DNA of 64,000 nucleotides from Prorocentrum cordatum (GCA_963575745.1 CAUYUJ010000359.1:433370-497369); one strand, 5' to 3'; shown: positions 34,403 to 44,968, counted from the first letter of the stretch. Made by a program: numbers and translations. Notes: a model not told the origin generated them from the sequence alone.

Positions 34403-34515
34403 ACTTGGGTCGAGCGTGTCCCCTACAGGCGGATTCTGGACGAACAGTAAAACATAGGCAACACTACACGAAAGTAGCCAAACATAGTGACAAACATCGT
34501 CCCGACTTACAAAAA
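34403..34515. mobile_element. Element A remnant (left end)
   Basis: GGGTCGAGCGTGTCCCCTACAGGCGGATTCTGGACGA matches the left end of element A (51346-51503), and AAACATAGTGACAAACAT matches its middle. It stops at GTCCCGACTTAC without the right inverted repeat, except for the final CCCGACTTA. Probably deleted internally. Confidence 0.55.
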
Positions 34516-34542
34516 ACTCTACCCCCCTGGAGGGTATCAAGA

Positions 34543-34721
34543 CCTAGGAGCTCGACCACTAGAGACCCTCCACAAGAAACCCAACCCTGAGACCCCAGGA
34601 CGTCCATTGAGCTCTGGTGCAGGAGCGTCGCGCCCTCCATCGCAAAACCGTCGAAACCCAAGAAGCGAAGGGCACCCTAGAGGCAAGCAGGGCGTTTCTT
34701 GGCATCGGCACCCACTGCATA
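34543..34721 (+). mobile_element. Element E, copy 3
   Basis: GAGCTCGACCACTAGAGACC, CACAAGAAACCCAACCCTGA, CAAAACCGTCGAAACCCAAG, and the right end GGCATCGGCACCCACTGCATA. Full length but its left terminus is changed. Confidence 0.65.
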
Positions 34722-34919
34722 ACCCCAGGGAGGGCAACTGGACCTCGGGGGGGGGGGGGGCACGCCGCGAGCAGAACCTGGCGAGGTCCTGGACTGCGCG
34801 CACGGGGGGCCCTGGGCAGCAGTGGCCTTCTCGGTGCGGGTGCGCGGCCCGCGCGGGCCGCGAGGAAAGGCCCGTCGATCCCGTCGGTGCTTCATAAACA
34901 TCGGGGCGACGAGAAGAAA

Positions 34920-35140
34920 GAAGGAGGAGGAGGAGATAGGAGGGGGAGGAGGAGATTGGAGGTGGAAGAGGAGGAGGAGGAGGAGGAGGAGGAGGAGGAG
35001 GAGAAGGAGGATGAGGAGGAGGAGGAGGAGATAGGAGGGGGAGGAGGAGGAGGAGGAGGAGGAGGAGGAGGAGGAGGAGGAGGAGGAGGAGGAGGAGGAG
35101 GAGGAGGCTGAGGAGGAGGAGGAGGAGGAGGAGGAGTCCG
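34920..35140. repeat. GAG/GGA microsatellite
   Basis: Nearly uninterrupted GGA/GAG over 220 bp. It is followed at once by 35140-35240, which on the minus strand reads PSSPTLARKLPALAARVCHR, an exon-like stretch of doubtful status. Confidence 0.95.
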
Positions 35141-35700
35141 CGAGATGGCATCGCGACCTAACCCGGTGGCATACGCGGGCCGCCAGCGCGGGCAGCTTAC
35201 GCGCCAATGTCGGCGAAGACGGCCCCGCTTTCTCTGGGTCGCTCAAATGGGGCCCCGAGACGTGGGGCCCTGGGGCGAGGAGGTCCTGCACGATGCAGAT
35301 CCAACCTCCGGCCCTTATGCCCATCCGCACAGTCAGTGGAACATGTTGCCAATTGGATGGTTTACCAGGTTGCTTCATCTGCGTTGGTTGGCGCCGAAGT
35401 TTGAACGCCCGCGCTCGCTTTCAAATGCACTGTCTGGGCGCGCGCTCGCCTTCGGCAAATTCCGGGCCATCAAGGTCGCCGTCGCGTCGACACGACACGA
35501 ACCTTAGAAAACACCACACGCAAGCGCTTGGTCTTCCCTATGACGCCCAATGGCGCGCAAAGCGGACATAATGCATCTCCCTCACATTGTGCAGTTGGGC
35601 GTTGTTGGTCGATATTTGAGCGCTACGTGGCGCTACTGGGCGCCACTCGCCGATATACACCTAATCCCAAACGCGCGAACGCTTCTATTCACGAGCGGCG

Positions 35701-35864
35701 AACATATCCATATCCACACCCTCGCGGTCTGGATTCCAAGGCGCGATCCCGTGGATACGCGGTTGCATGGACGTTCCGCGCGGGGAATCCGCGAAACAAC
35801 TCCCCGTATCCATGGGATCGCGGCCCAGGGGCCCGGCCCGCGAGGCCGTGGATACGGATATGTT
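35701..35864. mobile_element. Long inverted-repeat element U
   Basis: Left AACATATCCATATCCACACC.. CTCGCGG.. GCGATCCCGTGGATACGCGG; right CCCCGTATCCATGGGATCGC.. CCGCGAGGCCGTGGATACGG ATATGTT. The two arms of ~60 bp pair almost throughout, leaving ~40 bp of loop. No target duplication was found. One copy. It is the best hairpin-forming element in the window. Confidence 0.75.
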
Positions 35865-36230
35865 TCCCTCCCACGATCTGCGATTTCCTATTTAACGATG
35901 CTACCGCAGGGGGGGATGGTGATCCCGATCTCGGTGATGGTGGGCAGTGGTAATACGCGGGCTTCCCAGGTGGCCGAAATACTACCACAATTCAGCCGTC
36001 AAAATCTGGGATTTTCTTCCCTCGGTGGAGGCAAACCCCCGGGGTTGGTATCGGTGCTGTGTTGCAAGCCTCCTAGAAGGGGGGGTGGGCGCTGGTAAAT
36101 CGTCTGCGTGCAGTCGGTCTCCCTGGCGCCTCCCAGCGCTAGACGCGGCCACGTGCCGAGGAAGGCGCTGGCTGTGTGGCGCGGCTGGAGTCTACTGCGC
36201 GCGGCAGCGTTCGGTTCCCCCCCTTCTGCG

Positions 36231-36398
36231 GCAACTCACGGGGGCCTCCCATATCTTGCGAAGCGACGCTAGTCGACGCTAATCAGCGCTACATCGACTC
36301 TCGTCAACGCGAATCGGCGCTATCCCATCGACTACCAAACGCTAATCTGCGCCACTGCGCTCCATAGACGGAACTACGAGGCTATACAAGGCTCCCTT
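36231..36398. mobile_element. Inverted-repeat element K, copy 2
   Basis: GGCAACTCACGGGGGCCTCC at the left, CGACGCTAGTCGACGCTAATC units inside, and GACGGAACTACGAGGCTATA.. GGCTCCCTTTT at the right. It ends ~200 bp before the 3' remnant of the LINE. Confidence 0.65.
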
Positions 36399-36580
36399 TT
36401 CCCAATCCCCTCATCCGTAGGACTTAGGAGACAACTCGTGGGAGGTCTTCGTCCGGACGATGAATGGCTGTCAGGCCCAATCAAGGGGCCACTGGGCCGA
36501 ATTATGCTGGATCAGACCTGGAAGGGCTGGATTAGGCTGGATTAGTGGGTCCAAGCCAGACTAAGCGGGAGTGGGCCGGA

Positions 36581-38690
36581 TCAGCGCGATTCAGCTGGAG
36601 TGGGCCAGCTTTCGACGGAGGATAGACCATCGCCGATGCTGATGGTAAAAAACGAAAGAGTTGTATCCTGACCCAAACATATCCATTCATTCATCCATTG
36701 AAGCGTCACATCAAATAGACATACAAATAACGTGTCGTCGGCGTGCAGCACGTTCCGCGTAACCGCGTATTCTGGCTCTTGGTGGAAATGTAACGCATCA
36801 ATCGAATCGTGAAACATTATTGTTTGAACTGCAATGAAGAGGTACGGAGAAAACGGACACCCTTGTGCGATCCGGGCTGTTTGTCGTCTTTCCGAAGAGC
36901 TCCTGGTATGGTCCCAAATGAAGAAGCGGGCCTCGTATATTGATCTCACAATTTCCACCATGTCGGATGGAAACCCAAATCTGCGCAATGCTCTGCGCAT
37001 GGCGGCCGGATCTGTTAGATCGAATGCTTCGGCCCAGTCAAGCATCAGCACGATGATCCCGTCGTGAGAGCTGTTGTGTGCCACGTCAATCATACGCCTT
37101 ACAACCATGAGTGCGTCCGCAATGCCACGCCCTGGACGGAAACCAGATTGTGAATTGCGCGTGCGCTGTTCGAAACCTCCGCGTATCAGTCGTTGGTGTA
37201 TCAATGATGCTAAAATCTTGTAGCCAACGGAGAGCAAAGAGATAGGCCGGTAATTTTCTGGACGGGCAGTGTCTCCTTTTTTGAACAGTAATGCTACTCT
37301 AACTTTTTTTCCACGACTCTGGAATTCATTTTCGCTTCCAGCATTGTTGACGCAGCCGCAATTATATGCCACTCGCGTCTTTGGCATAGAGCAGAATCTT
37401 CCAGAAATATGATGGTATGTCGCCTGGTCCAGCAGCCTTTCCAAATTTCAGCTTCTTTAAAGCCCTACAAATTCATCTATGTTGAAATTGTCGGTGCCCA
37501 TGGGCAGTGCACTCCCGAGCATCGTATGACGGTCTGGCAAGAGGTCAGGATACCGATTTTGCCACTGCACGGACTCGAAATAATCCGCCATAAAGTCTGC
37601 TCGTTACGCCGTGACTGATAAAGTACCATCCGGTTTCTTGATGTCTGCGTGCTTGAATGGTTTTTGCTTGCGCAAATATTTCACGGCATCCCATCCTCCG
37701 TTACCCACATAATCTTCCAACCATGTTTTGCGATCTTGCTTGCCGGACTGCCGAATCCGCTCGTTAAGCATCTTCTTGTTGTGGTGGTCCCCCGTGAACC
37801 GGCATACTTTCCGTTCCCTTAGAAGGTCAAGTGTGTGTAAGCTGGTCCAAGGACGTCTGGGGAGAACATCTGTTTTAGGCAACGTCGGTGCGGCAGGCTT
37901 GAAGACCTGTTCAATATCAGCTGCTGATTCATCCAGGCTGCACCTTGTATGATTTGCGGAAGCCGCACTTTTGAACGCCTCCAAAAACTCATGTCTGGCA
38001 CCCGTCTGCTTCAATGCCCTCTTGTCCAATGCCTTCTTCTTACGCTCTTCGCCAACGGTGAAGTGAAGCGTAAATTCAACAATCGTGAGAACATGTTGGC
38101 TATTGATTGGCTATTCCCGGCAGGTCCAGGAATCCAGAATCGTAGGGAGAAGGCTTTGGTGGCATAGGACGTGATCAAGTTGCGCGAATGCTACGCCCTC
38201 GATGTCCGCCATTGGGCGAACGCCAAAGTCACGGTAAGAAACTTTCTTTTCATTGGGGTGATCGAAGAACGTGTGGCGATCACCAAATCGGACGAAATGC
38301 AAGATTCTACCAAAAGGTACCGGTTTGAAGTATTATCGTTCACATTGCCATCTGTCGACTCGTACAAGTGCGGTCCGATGACGTCCTCCTCCCCGGCCTT
38401 TCTCTGGAACAACCTGGCGTTAAAGTCACCAAGAACGTGAAATGTAGAGTGTTCTGTAGGGCGGCGAATGTGGTCTTGCAAAGTGTGGTAGAATGTATGC
38501 CTGATGTCGTAATCGATTCCGTTGTGCGGCGCGTACACGGATAACACGGTAAGCACCCCACCATGCATTTTCAGACGAAGTGTGGCTATGCGACGCCGAC
38601 AGCGAATCCTGCTCAAAATGAGCAGGGGATGCTGTCGGTCTTTGTACCATTTCGATCGTCCCGACCTGAGCCTTCGGTGGCAACTCATGG
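36581..38690 (-). pseudogene. Non-LTR retrotransposon (LINE) remnant: endonuclease and reverse transcriptase
   Basis: Minus-strand, ~2.1 kb, frameshifted at least three times. The endonuclease part (38690-38130) has LTVLSVYAPHNG and HVLGDFNARLF, the typical APE-type nuclease motifs, and then AQLDHVLCHQSLLP; its first ~100 residues, with the N-terminal catalytic residues, are absent because the sequence is cut by element K. A linker (38029-37604, RKTWLEDYVGNGGWDAVKYL) follows. The reverse transcriptase part (37444-36600) has LLFKKGDTARPENYRPISLL, NSQSGFRPGRG, motif A LDWAEAFD, motif B QGCPFSPYLF and motif C HADD where YADD is usual. The sequence stops soon after motif C, so thumb and 3' parts are lost. 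It cannot be active. LINEs copy their RNA by target-primed reverse transcription; the clade is not assignable by eye. Confidence 0.85.
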
Positions 38691-38873
38691 GAGCCTCCCA
38701 TACCAGCTTCTTGGCCCTGACGAATCGACGCACATGGACGCCAGTCGACGCTAAATCGACGCTCATCGACGCTAGTCGTCGCTAAGTCGGCGCTACCTCA
38801 TCGATTACCAGACGCTAGTCGACGCTGGAGCACTCAAAACACGGAGTTGCGAGGGTATACGAGGCTCCCATGC
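38680..38873. mobile_element. Inverted-repeat element K, copy 3, abutting the LINE
   Basis: GGCAACTCATGGGAGCCTCC at the left and TATACGAGGCTCCCATG at the right are inverted repeats. The interior has seven or eight (T)CGACGCTAG(T/A)TCG units. Its left border coincides with the point where the LINE endonuclease frame stops resembling an endonuclease. Confidence 0.75.
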
Positions 38874-39166
38874 CCTGCTGCCGAACTGTCCCCTCCCCCT
38901 GGCGTTGGTGGCCCCCGAGGCGAGCGGCGGGAGGGCGGGCCGTCCTGGCGATCCCGCACCCCCAGGCCGCTGGCGAACGCGAACGCCGCGCCCTGCTCGC
39001 CCGCCCGAGCCGCCCGCAGCGGCAACTGCGACGACACCTGCCGGGCACGGCCGCCGGAGGCTGGCAGAACCCTCCCTTCAGCAGGCGGGCGCCGCGAAAA
39101 ACATCGCGACCGGTGTGTCTTCACCGTGGGGGGGGCAGCCAGAGAACGACTCGTCGGGGGCCTAGT

Positions 39167-39525
39167 GGCCCGGGTCCATCCAGACCCGGGTCAGTCGGGC
39201 TCTGCAGCATCCTGCAGAAACCTGCACGCTAGCCTGACGCTGCTCCCATCGTACTCAAGGGCCACATCCCAGAAATAATTTCGAGCACACAGGAGAATAT
39301 CGAAACAATGTCGAACGCGTATCGCCTCCCAGGGCCCGACACGTGAAAACCTACCAGTTTCGGTGCTTTCATGGTGCTCGAAATTCTGCGATCAAGGCTC
39401 AAGTAGGTAGGAACATCATAAGTCATAACGCTGGCCCAGGTCAGCGCACCCGACCCTGCTGGATCCTGCAAGAGCCCGCGCCCTGGCCGACTCCCATGTG
39501 CACTGGCCCCCGCCTCAAGGTTCCC
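39167..39525. mobile_element. Element I copies 4 and 5 with repeat J copy 1 between them
   Basis: 39167-39238 (GGCCCGGGTCCATCCAGACC..GTCAGTCGGG..CTGCAGCATCCTGCAG) and 39428-39525 (GGCCCAGGTCAG..CTGGATCCTGCAAGAGCC..CTGGCCGACTCCC) are two partial copies of element I. Between them, 39271-39423, lies repeat J: AATAATTTCGAGCAC, CAGGGCCCGACACGTGAAAA, CTTTCATGGTGCTCGAAA and GTAGGAACATCATA. Confidence 0.6.
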
Positions 39526-39569
39526 CCGAGATCGGGATGAGGAGCCGGCCATGGGGGGACGGGCCGTCC

Positions 39570-39690
39570 CCCTCCTCCTCCTCCTCCTTCCTCTCCTCGT
39601 TCTCCTCATCCTCCTCCTCCGCCTCCTCCTCCCCTCCTCCTCCTCCGCCTCCTCCTCGCCCCTCTCCTCCTCCCCTCCTTCCGCAGCCTT
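39570..39690. repeat. CTC microsatellite
   Basis: Interrupted CTC run, followed by GCCGCCGCC (39704-39722) and a GC-rich stretch to 39890 of uncertain nature. Confidence 0.9.
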
Positions 39691-39894
39691 CAGCGGCCGT
39701 CGTTGCCGCCGCCGCCGCCGCCACCAGCTTCTGAGGGTGTCCCGCGTCAACCTATACGCCAGCCGCTTCAGCGAGATGCGCGCCCCTCGCCCTGCGCGGG
39801 GCGGGGGCGAGCATCTCGCCGCCTTCGCGCCGACGCCCCTCGCGCCGCCCCCGGGGGAACGGACGGCCCGCGTGCCGAGTCCGCGGCGCGGGAT

Positions 39895-40074
39895 TACAGT
39901 AGGGGCCCGACCACAAGAAGCATTGCACAAGAGACCCAACCCTGAGACCCCAGGGCGTCCATTGATGTTTGGTGTGGGAACGTCACGCTTTCCATGGCAA
40001 AGGCATCGAAGCCCAAGAAACCCAGGGCACCCTGGAGGCAAGCAGGGTGTTTTTTGGCGTGGGTCTCCACCGTA
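39895..40074 (+). mobile_element. Element E, copy 4, complete
   Basis: 180 bp: TA-CAGTAGGGGCCCGACCAC at the left and GGCGTGGGTCTCCACCG-TA at the right; the outer ~18 bp are inverted repeats flanked by TA. Interior as in the other copies (CACAAGAGACCCAACCCTGA, AAGGCATCGAAGCCCAAG). Confidence 0.75.
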
Positions 40075-40479
40075 CCGTCGCACCCCCGGGTGACCAGGAT
40101 TTCTCGGCAGCGAGCCCAGGAGGGGGGACTGCAGAGGGGGCGGGCAGTCTCAGAGGGGGCTCGGGAGGCTCTGGGCCTTCTGAGAAGCCCCGCCGCCTTC
40201 TGCGAGGGCCTGCCCCCTCACGTCAAGGGGCCCGGGGGCACACAAACGAATGGACACCAATGCCAAGATTCCCTCATATTTTCCCTTTCCTTCTGGGATT
40301 TCGTCTCTCCCCCCACTCCCCACAACTGCCACTCTTTTGACGGTCATCGAAGGCTATTTGAGTCCGTGCTTGTGTTTCCCCTCCTGACCTCTTACCCCTG
40401 GACGCGCGCCGCCGAACTTCGGCGGCGCCTGGGGGCGGCGGGAATTGCTCTCGGAAACAAGCGAAAAACAACACGGCTC

Positions 40480-40815
40480 CGGCGCAAGAGGAGGAGGAGG
40501 AGGAGGAGGAGGAGGAGGAGGAGGAGGAGGAGGAGGTGGAGGGAGGAGGAGGAGGAGGAGGAGGAGATAGGAGGGGGAGGAGGAGGAGGAGGAGGAGGAG
40601 GAGGGAGGAGGAGGAGGAGGAGGAGAAGGAGGAGGAGGAGGAGGAGAAGGAAGGAGGAGGAGCAGCAGGAGGAGGGGGAGGAGGAGGAGGGGAGGAGGAG
40701 AAGGAAGGAGGAATGGGAGGGGGACGGGGAGGAGGAGGAGGAGGAGGAGGAGGAGGAGGAAGAGGAGGAGAAGGAAGAAGGAGGAGGAGGAAAGGGAGGA
40801 GGGGGAGGAGGCGCG
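40480..40815. repeat. GAG/GGA microsatellite
   Basis: 330 bp of nearly pure GGA/GAG with rare GGGG and AAGG interruptions. Confidence 0.95.
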
Positions 40816-40816
40816 C

Positions 40817-40926
40817 GGAGGCGGCGGGAGGCCCCGATGACGACCCGCCGCGCTGGGCGTCGCTGGGCTTCTGCGCCGCGCGCGGGGATATGGCCTCGAG
40901 CAGCCGCCGCCGTCGCCGGTGGCCTC
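40817..40926 (+). CDS. Exon-like fragment, function unknown
   Basis: Immediately after the microsatellite the plus strand reads EAAGGPDDDPPRWASLGFC then AARGDMASSSRRRRRWPQ. Composition is more protein-like than its surroundings but no domain is recognised. A stop follows 5 codons later. Confidence 0.2.
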
Positions 40927-41009
40927 AAGTCGAGCTCGGATAGCCAGCTGCGAGTCCTACCCCTGCGTGTTCTTGGGCCCGAAGTACTTAATGCAGAGGG
41001 GCCCACGGA

Positions 41010-41080
41010 CACACACACACACAAACACACACACGCACAGACACACACACACACACGCACACACACACAAACAAATAGAG
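41010..41080. repeat. CA microsatellite
   Basis: ACACACAC with CACAAACACAC and GCACAGAC interruptions. Confidence 0.92.
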
Positions 41081-41534
41081 ACAACTCCCAGGATACCCCA
41101 TATTTCCGATATTTTCTGTGTCTTCGTCTTCCCCCCGCTTTCTGTATGTTTTCATCTTTTCCTGAGAGTCGACGATACATTCTGTATGTGTGTTTTCCCC
41201 TCCTGATCATGGGGGGGAGCGATTCATGGGAGGGAAGGAGGGTGCCCTTTTCGGGCCCCGAAGGCCTCCTCTTGGGCCCCTCAGAGCCCCTTTAGGGGCC
41301 CTAAAGGGCCCCTTTCTGCAGCCTCGCTGCCCCCCCGTGTATCTATCGCCCCACCCCATTATGCGTCCTCCGAGATTCGATGTCTGAAACGCCGCCGGCT
41401 GGGGCTTAGGATGCGGAAGACGTCTGCAACCGAACGGGCCCAAGCAGGGGTGTCCGATACCCCAGCGCCGACGGGACCAGCAGACGCATGGTTCGCAATC
41501 GGTCGTATGATAGACGCCACTTCGATTCGAGGAG

Positions 41535-41963
41535 GACCTGATGATGATGAGGATTATGATCGTTGTGATTATGTTGTCGATGATGATGATGCTGCTGCTG
41601 ATGATGTTGAGGATGCTGATGAAAACACTGCTGCTGTTGATGCTGACAGTGACCATGATCATCATAACCATCACCATCACCCTCACCATCACCATCACCA
41701 GCGCTACCATCAACATCACCAGCATCACTACCATCATCATACGCATCATAACCATAACCATCACCATCACCATCCCTACCATCATCACCGGCATCATTAT
41801 CATCATCATAATCCACATTATCAGTATCAGTACCAGTATGAGTATCAGTATCATCATCAACATCAGCATCATCAGCATCATCAGCAGCATCATCACCATC
41901 ATCGCCATCACCATCATCATCACCATCAACACCATCATCATCGATATCACCACCATCGTCCGT

Positions 41964-42024
<61 letters not shown>

Positions 42025-42043
42025 CCATCACCATCACCATCAC

Positions 42044-42075
<32 letters not shown>

Positions 42076-42112
42076 GCATCAGCATCAACAACAACATCAA
42101 CATCAACATGAC
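41535..42112. repeat. GAT run facing an ATC/CAT run (fold-back microsatellite)
   Basis: 41535-41650 is GAT/GCT-type on the plus strand (GATGATGATGCTGCTGCTGATGATG). 41655-42112 is CAT/ATC-type. The two are complementary in sense and could form one large imperfect hairpin. Poly-H, poly-I and poly-M frames through it are not genes. Confidence 0.9.
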
Positions 42113-42254
42113 CACCATTGGGAGGAAGTGGAACAAAGGAGGCGGAGGAGGAGGAGGAGGAGGAGAGCTAGGAGGACGAGGAGAGCGCTGCAGATCGCAC
42201 CCGTTGCTGGCTCTCGGTGGTGCTGGCGTGGGACCCGAGCCGTGCCCATATGGT

Positions 42255-42546
42255 GAGGCTTCGGGCTGCCTGCGCACAAGCAGCCCCGCCAGGCAGTGCT
42301 GCCTGGCCACAGCAGGCCTCCCGTGTAGGCACAGCTGGCCTCAACGTATAGGCCCCCCTCGAGTATGCAGGGGCGGTCTCAGAGCCCCTGCGCCCGAGGG
42401 ACGCTGCTGGAGGCGGCGCCCCAATGTTGAGACCGCCCTGGTATACTCGGGGGGCCCGTTGAGCAGCTGGGATTACTCGGGGGCCTTGTTGAGGCCATCG
42501 GGGGCTGCCCAGGGCGGCTGTTCGTGCGCAGGCAGCCCGAGGCCTC
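42255..42546. mobile_element. Large fold-back element W
   Basis: Outer arms GAGGCTTCGGGCTGCCTGCG..CACAAGCAGCC (42255) and GGCTGTTCGTGCGCAGGCAG..CCCGAGGCCTC (to 42546) are inverted repeats. A second, inner pair (CCCCCCTCGAGTATGCAGGG.. GCGGTCTCAGAGCCCC and GTTGAGACCGCCCTGGTATA..CTCGGGGGG) also pairs. The whole ~290 bp is therefore one imperfect palindrome. Non-coding; fold-back transposon or segmental inverted duplication. Confidence 0.7.
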
Positions 42547-43219
42547 TCTGAGGCGTCCAGCCCACCCGCGTGGCTCCATCTGGGGGCCCTCCGTCCTCAA
42601 ACCTCGCAGCTCTTCGTCGTCGTGGCGTGGCCCCCCCGGGAGTTTCGACACCTTCTGGGAGGTCAATTCCTGGTGGTGGTGCCGCCCTGCTTCCGGGGCG
42701 TCCAGGCGAGGGGCGTCCAAGAGGGGGGGGCGCAAATCATGGCCGGAGGCATGTGCGAGGCCCAGGGGGGGGGGGCGGGGACGTATTGTAAGAAGAGGCA
42801 CCATGAAATCTGGGGAGACGACATGGACCCCGCCATGAGGTGTTGCCCCCCAATCATCCTCATCCACCCCCTCTCTGCCGCCCCCGACCCTTCCTCCGAT
42901 ATGGAGACCGAAGCCGAAAACGTGACGGCCGCCTCGCCTTTGTCTGGTGACGGACGGAAGATGCCTGTGCGCCCCCCCCTCGAGATCGAACCATGGACCT
43001 CCCCCAGTGGTGCGCTCCAGCTAGGCCTTGGAGGGGAACCCAGCCGTGGCGACAGGAAGCCTCCCAGAGGCCCCCGAAGAAAGAAGCAACGCTCCAATCG
43101 CATCGACAATCGATCGACTCGTCGCGCGACGAGGGACGCGTCGCTGCAGAGGCCGCGTCATGGGAAATGGCGGGGCTGACGCCCGGATGTCGGGAGTTCG
43201 TAAACGGGGGGTCAGTGCA

Positions 43220-43395
43220 CGTCCGCCGGAAGAAGTAGGTAAACACATGCAGCAGGAAGGCGGAGAAAGTATATGGGGCTCGGGCCCGCCCAGAGAACAA
43301 CAGAACACAGCAATGCGCAGCGACTCTTGAAGTAGGGCGCTTGGGGCATATTGGGGTCTGGGAATCCACACATACCTACTTTCAACGACTGGCGT
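43220..43395. mobile_element. Dispersed element B, copy 3, interrupted by element A
   Basis: AAGTAGGTA (43233-43241) and TACCTACTT (43373-43381) are perfect inverted repeats. The internal GCAGGAAGGCG and CGACTCTTGAAGTAGG segments are shared with the copy at 2.4 kb. Its tail CAACGACTGGCG is the site into which element A inserted. Confidence 0.65.
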
Positions 43396-43572
43396 TAGGT
43401 CGGGCCGTGTCCCCCCACAGGCGAATTTTGGACGCAAAATACCAAACATGCTTCAAAGAAGTATTCAAAAACAGATCATCCAAGAATACTAAAAAAATCG
43501 TCCTCAGACTATCTTTTGACTATTTTGGGGCATTCCTCCTGTAGAGGGACGGGCCCGACTTAAGACTGGCGC
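43387..43572. mobile_element. Element A, copy 1, with 8-9-bp target duplication
   Basis: The element itself is 43396-43563: left TAGGTCGGGCCGTGTCCCCC then CACAGGCGAAT; right ATTCCTCCTGTAGAGGGACG then GGCCCGACTTAA, inverted repeats of ~30 bp. GACTGGCG is found directly outside both ends (43387-43394 and 43564-43571). Non-coding. The TIR length and 8-9-bp duplication fit Mutator-like or hAT-like elements. Confidence 0.8.
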
Positions 43573-43717
43573 TTCAACGTGGGACTATCGGGAAGAGGAA
43601 GCGTGCACCGTCGGGGCCCCGCGGCTGCAGCACAGGGGGCCGTGCCAGAGGGCCGCTCCCGGGGCCCTTCACCGTACAGTCGGGCCACGGAAAGTGCGGA
43701 GCGAAGCCCCTTTCTTG

Positions 43718-44695
43718 GCCTCAGGTCCGGCATGTCCTCCTACAGGCGTATTTTGGACGAAACATAACACATAGTCTAAATCCGCCGACCCCTTCCCCCC
43801 CAGGGACCCCAAACCGGCAATTCGCCTCCCCCCCCCCGCCCCCCGCCCCCCCCCCCCCTTCGCCCGGACGGACCCCGGACCGAACGCGCCACGGGGGAGC
43901 GGAGGGCTCCAAAACTTGCCAAGAAGGCACCAAAACGCTCCCCAGACGGTCCCAGGGGGCCACGAATCGCCGAAGTATCGCCCTGGACGCCCACGATGGC
44001 ATCCAGGCGGCCTCCGAAGCAGCCAAGACGCCCCAAAGGCCCCCAAGATGCGCCCAAAGAGGGTCCCAAGAAACAAGAGTCGCCCCATTCACTTCGAAAA
44101 ACCAGCATTTTTTCGCATGCTCGCCTATTCGGTTTTCACCACGTCCCAGACGGGCAGAGAAACCTTCAATATCGCCCCCAGACGGCCGAAGGGGCCCCCA
44201 AGAAGGGTCGAATAGGGTCCAACAACAGCCCCCAGACGGCCCCAAGACGGAGCCCAGAGGGCACCTTTTCGAGCCTTCGGCCCCAAGACGTCCCCAGCCT
44301 GCCCCAAGAACAGCCCAAGAGGCCCTGAGGGACCTCCAAGAGAACCTCAAAGGCCTCCAAGAAGCCCCCAGAAGCCCGCAAGAGGCCCCAACACTTGGCC
44401 TAAGATGCCTCGAGGCGGCTGGATATGGCCTGCAAGACAGGCCAAGATGCCACCAAAAGGTTACAACATGACACCAAGAGGTACGATAGCAACAACGAAA
44501 CAACAAAAACAATGTCGAGCGCCGTGTCATGATTCGGAGAAGCCTTGTGAAATGCAGTCCTGGAGGCGCAGTAGTTTACATAGGGGTCGGCGGATGTGGT
44601 GTAAGCCTATAGTCAAACAAGTTGCCCCCCAGACTATATTTTGACTACTTTTAAATATGCCTCTTGTAGATAGAGGGACAGGTCCAACTTAATTT
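43718..44695. mobile_element. Element A ends flanking a foreign ~850-bp interior
   Basis: A left end (CAGGTCCGGCATGTCCTCCT ACAGGCGTATTTTGGACG, 43725-43765) and a right end (GACTATATTTTGACTACTTT..GTAGATAGAGGGACAGGTCC AACTTAA, 44628-44693) of element A face each other 850 bp apart. The interior is mostly CCAAGANGGCC block R5. No target duplication is seen, so it may be one composite element or two independent remnants. Confidence 0.4.
43895..44440 (+). repeat. CCAAGANGGCC-rich block R5
   Basis: Repeated CCAAGA(T/C)GCC, CCCAGACGGCC and CCAAGAGGCCC, with a TTTTTTCGCATGCTCGCC interruption at 44107. Confidence 0.65.
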
Positions 44696-44910
44696 TCGGT
44701 CCCCAGAAGCGCCAGCGCGCACGAGCAGGGCCAGAGGAGCAACCACACAATGACCCGAGGAACATCGGGCCCCTCTCGTAGCCGCACTGTGACGTGCCAC
44801 AATCATGCAACCTATGTTGCCCCCACACCAGTTGCCCCCCCACCCCCGTGGCCGTCCGCCCGAATATTGACCCCGTGGGCCGCGCTCCGGCTCCGCACGT
44901 CAGCCGTGCT

Positions 44911-44933
44911 GCAGTCTCTGGGCCCCGCGGCGC

Positions 44934-44968
<35 letters not shown>

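Noticed and set aside
33117-35378. Long frames rich in serine, leucine, proline, glutamate or arginine
   Set aside because: They come from GAG/CTC runs and change identity with frame; no domain content.
41411-42551. Long histidine-, isoleucine- and methionine-rich reading frames
   Set aside because: They are the three frames of CAT/ATC microsatellite; all three are open at once.
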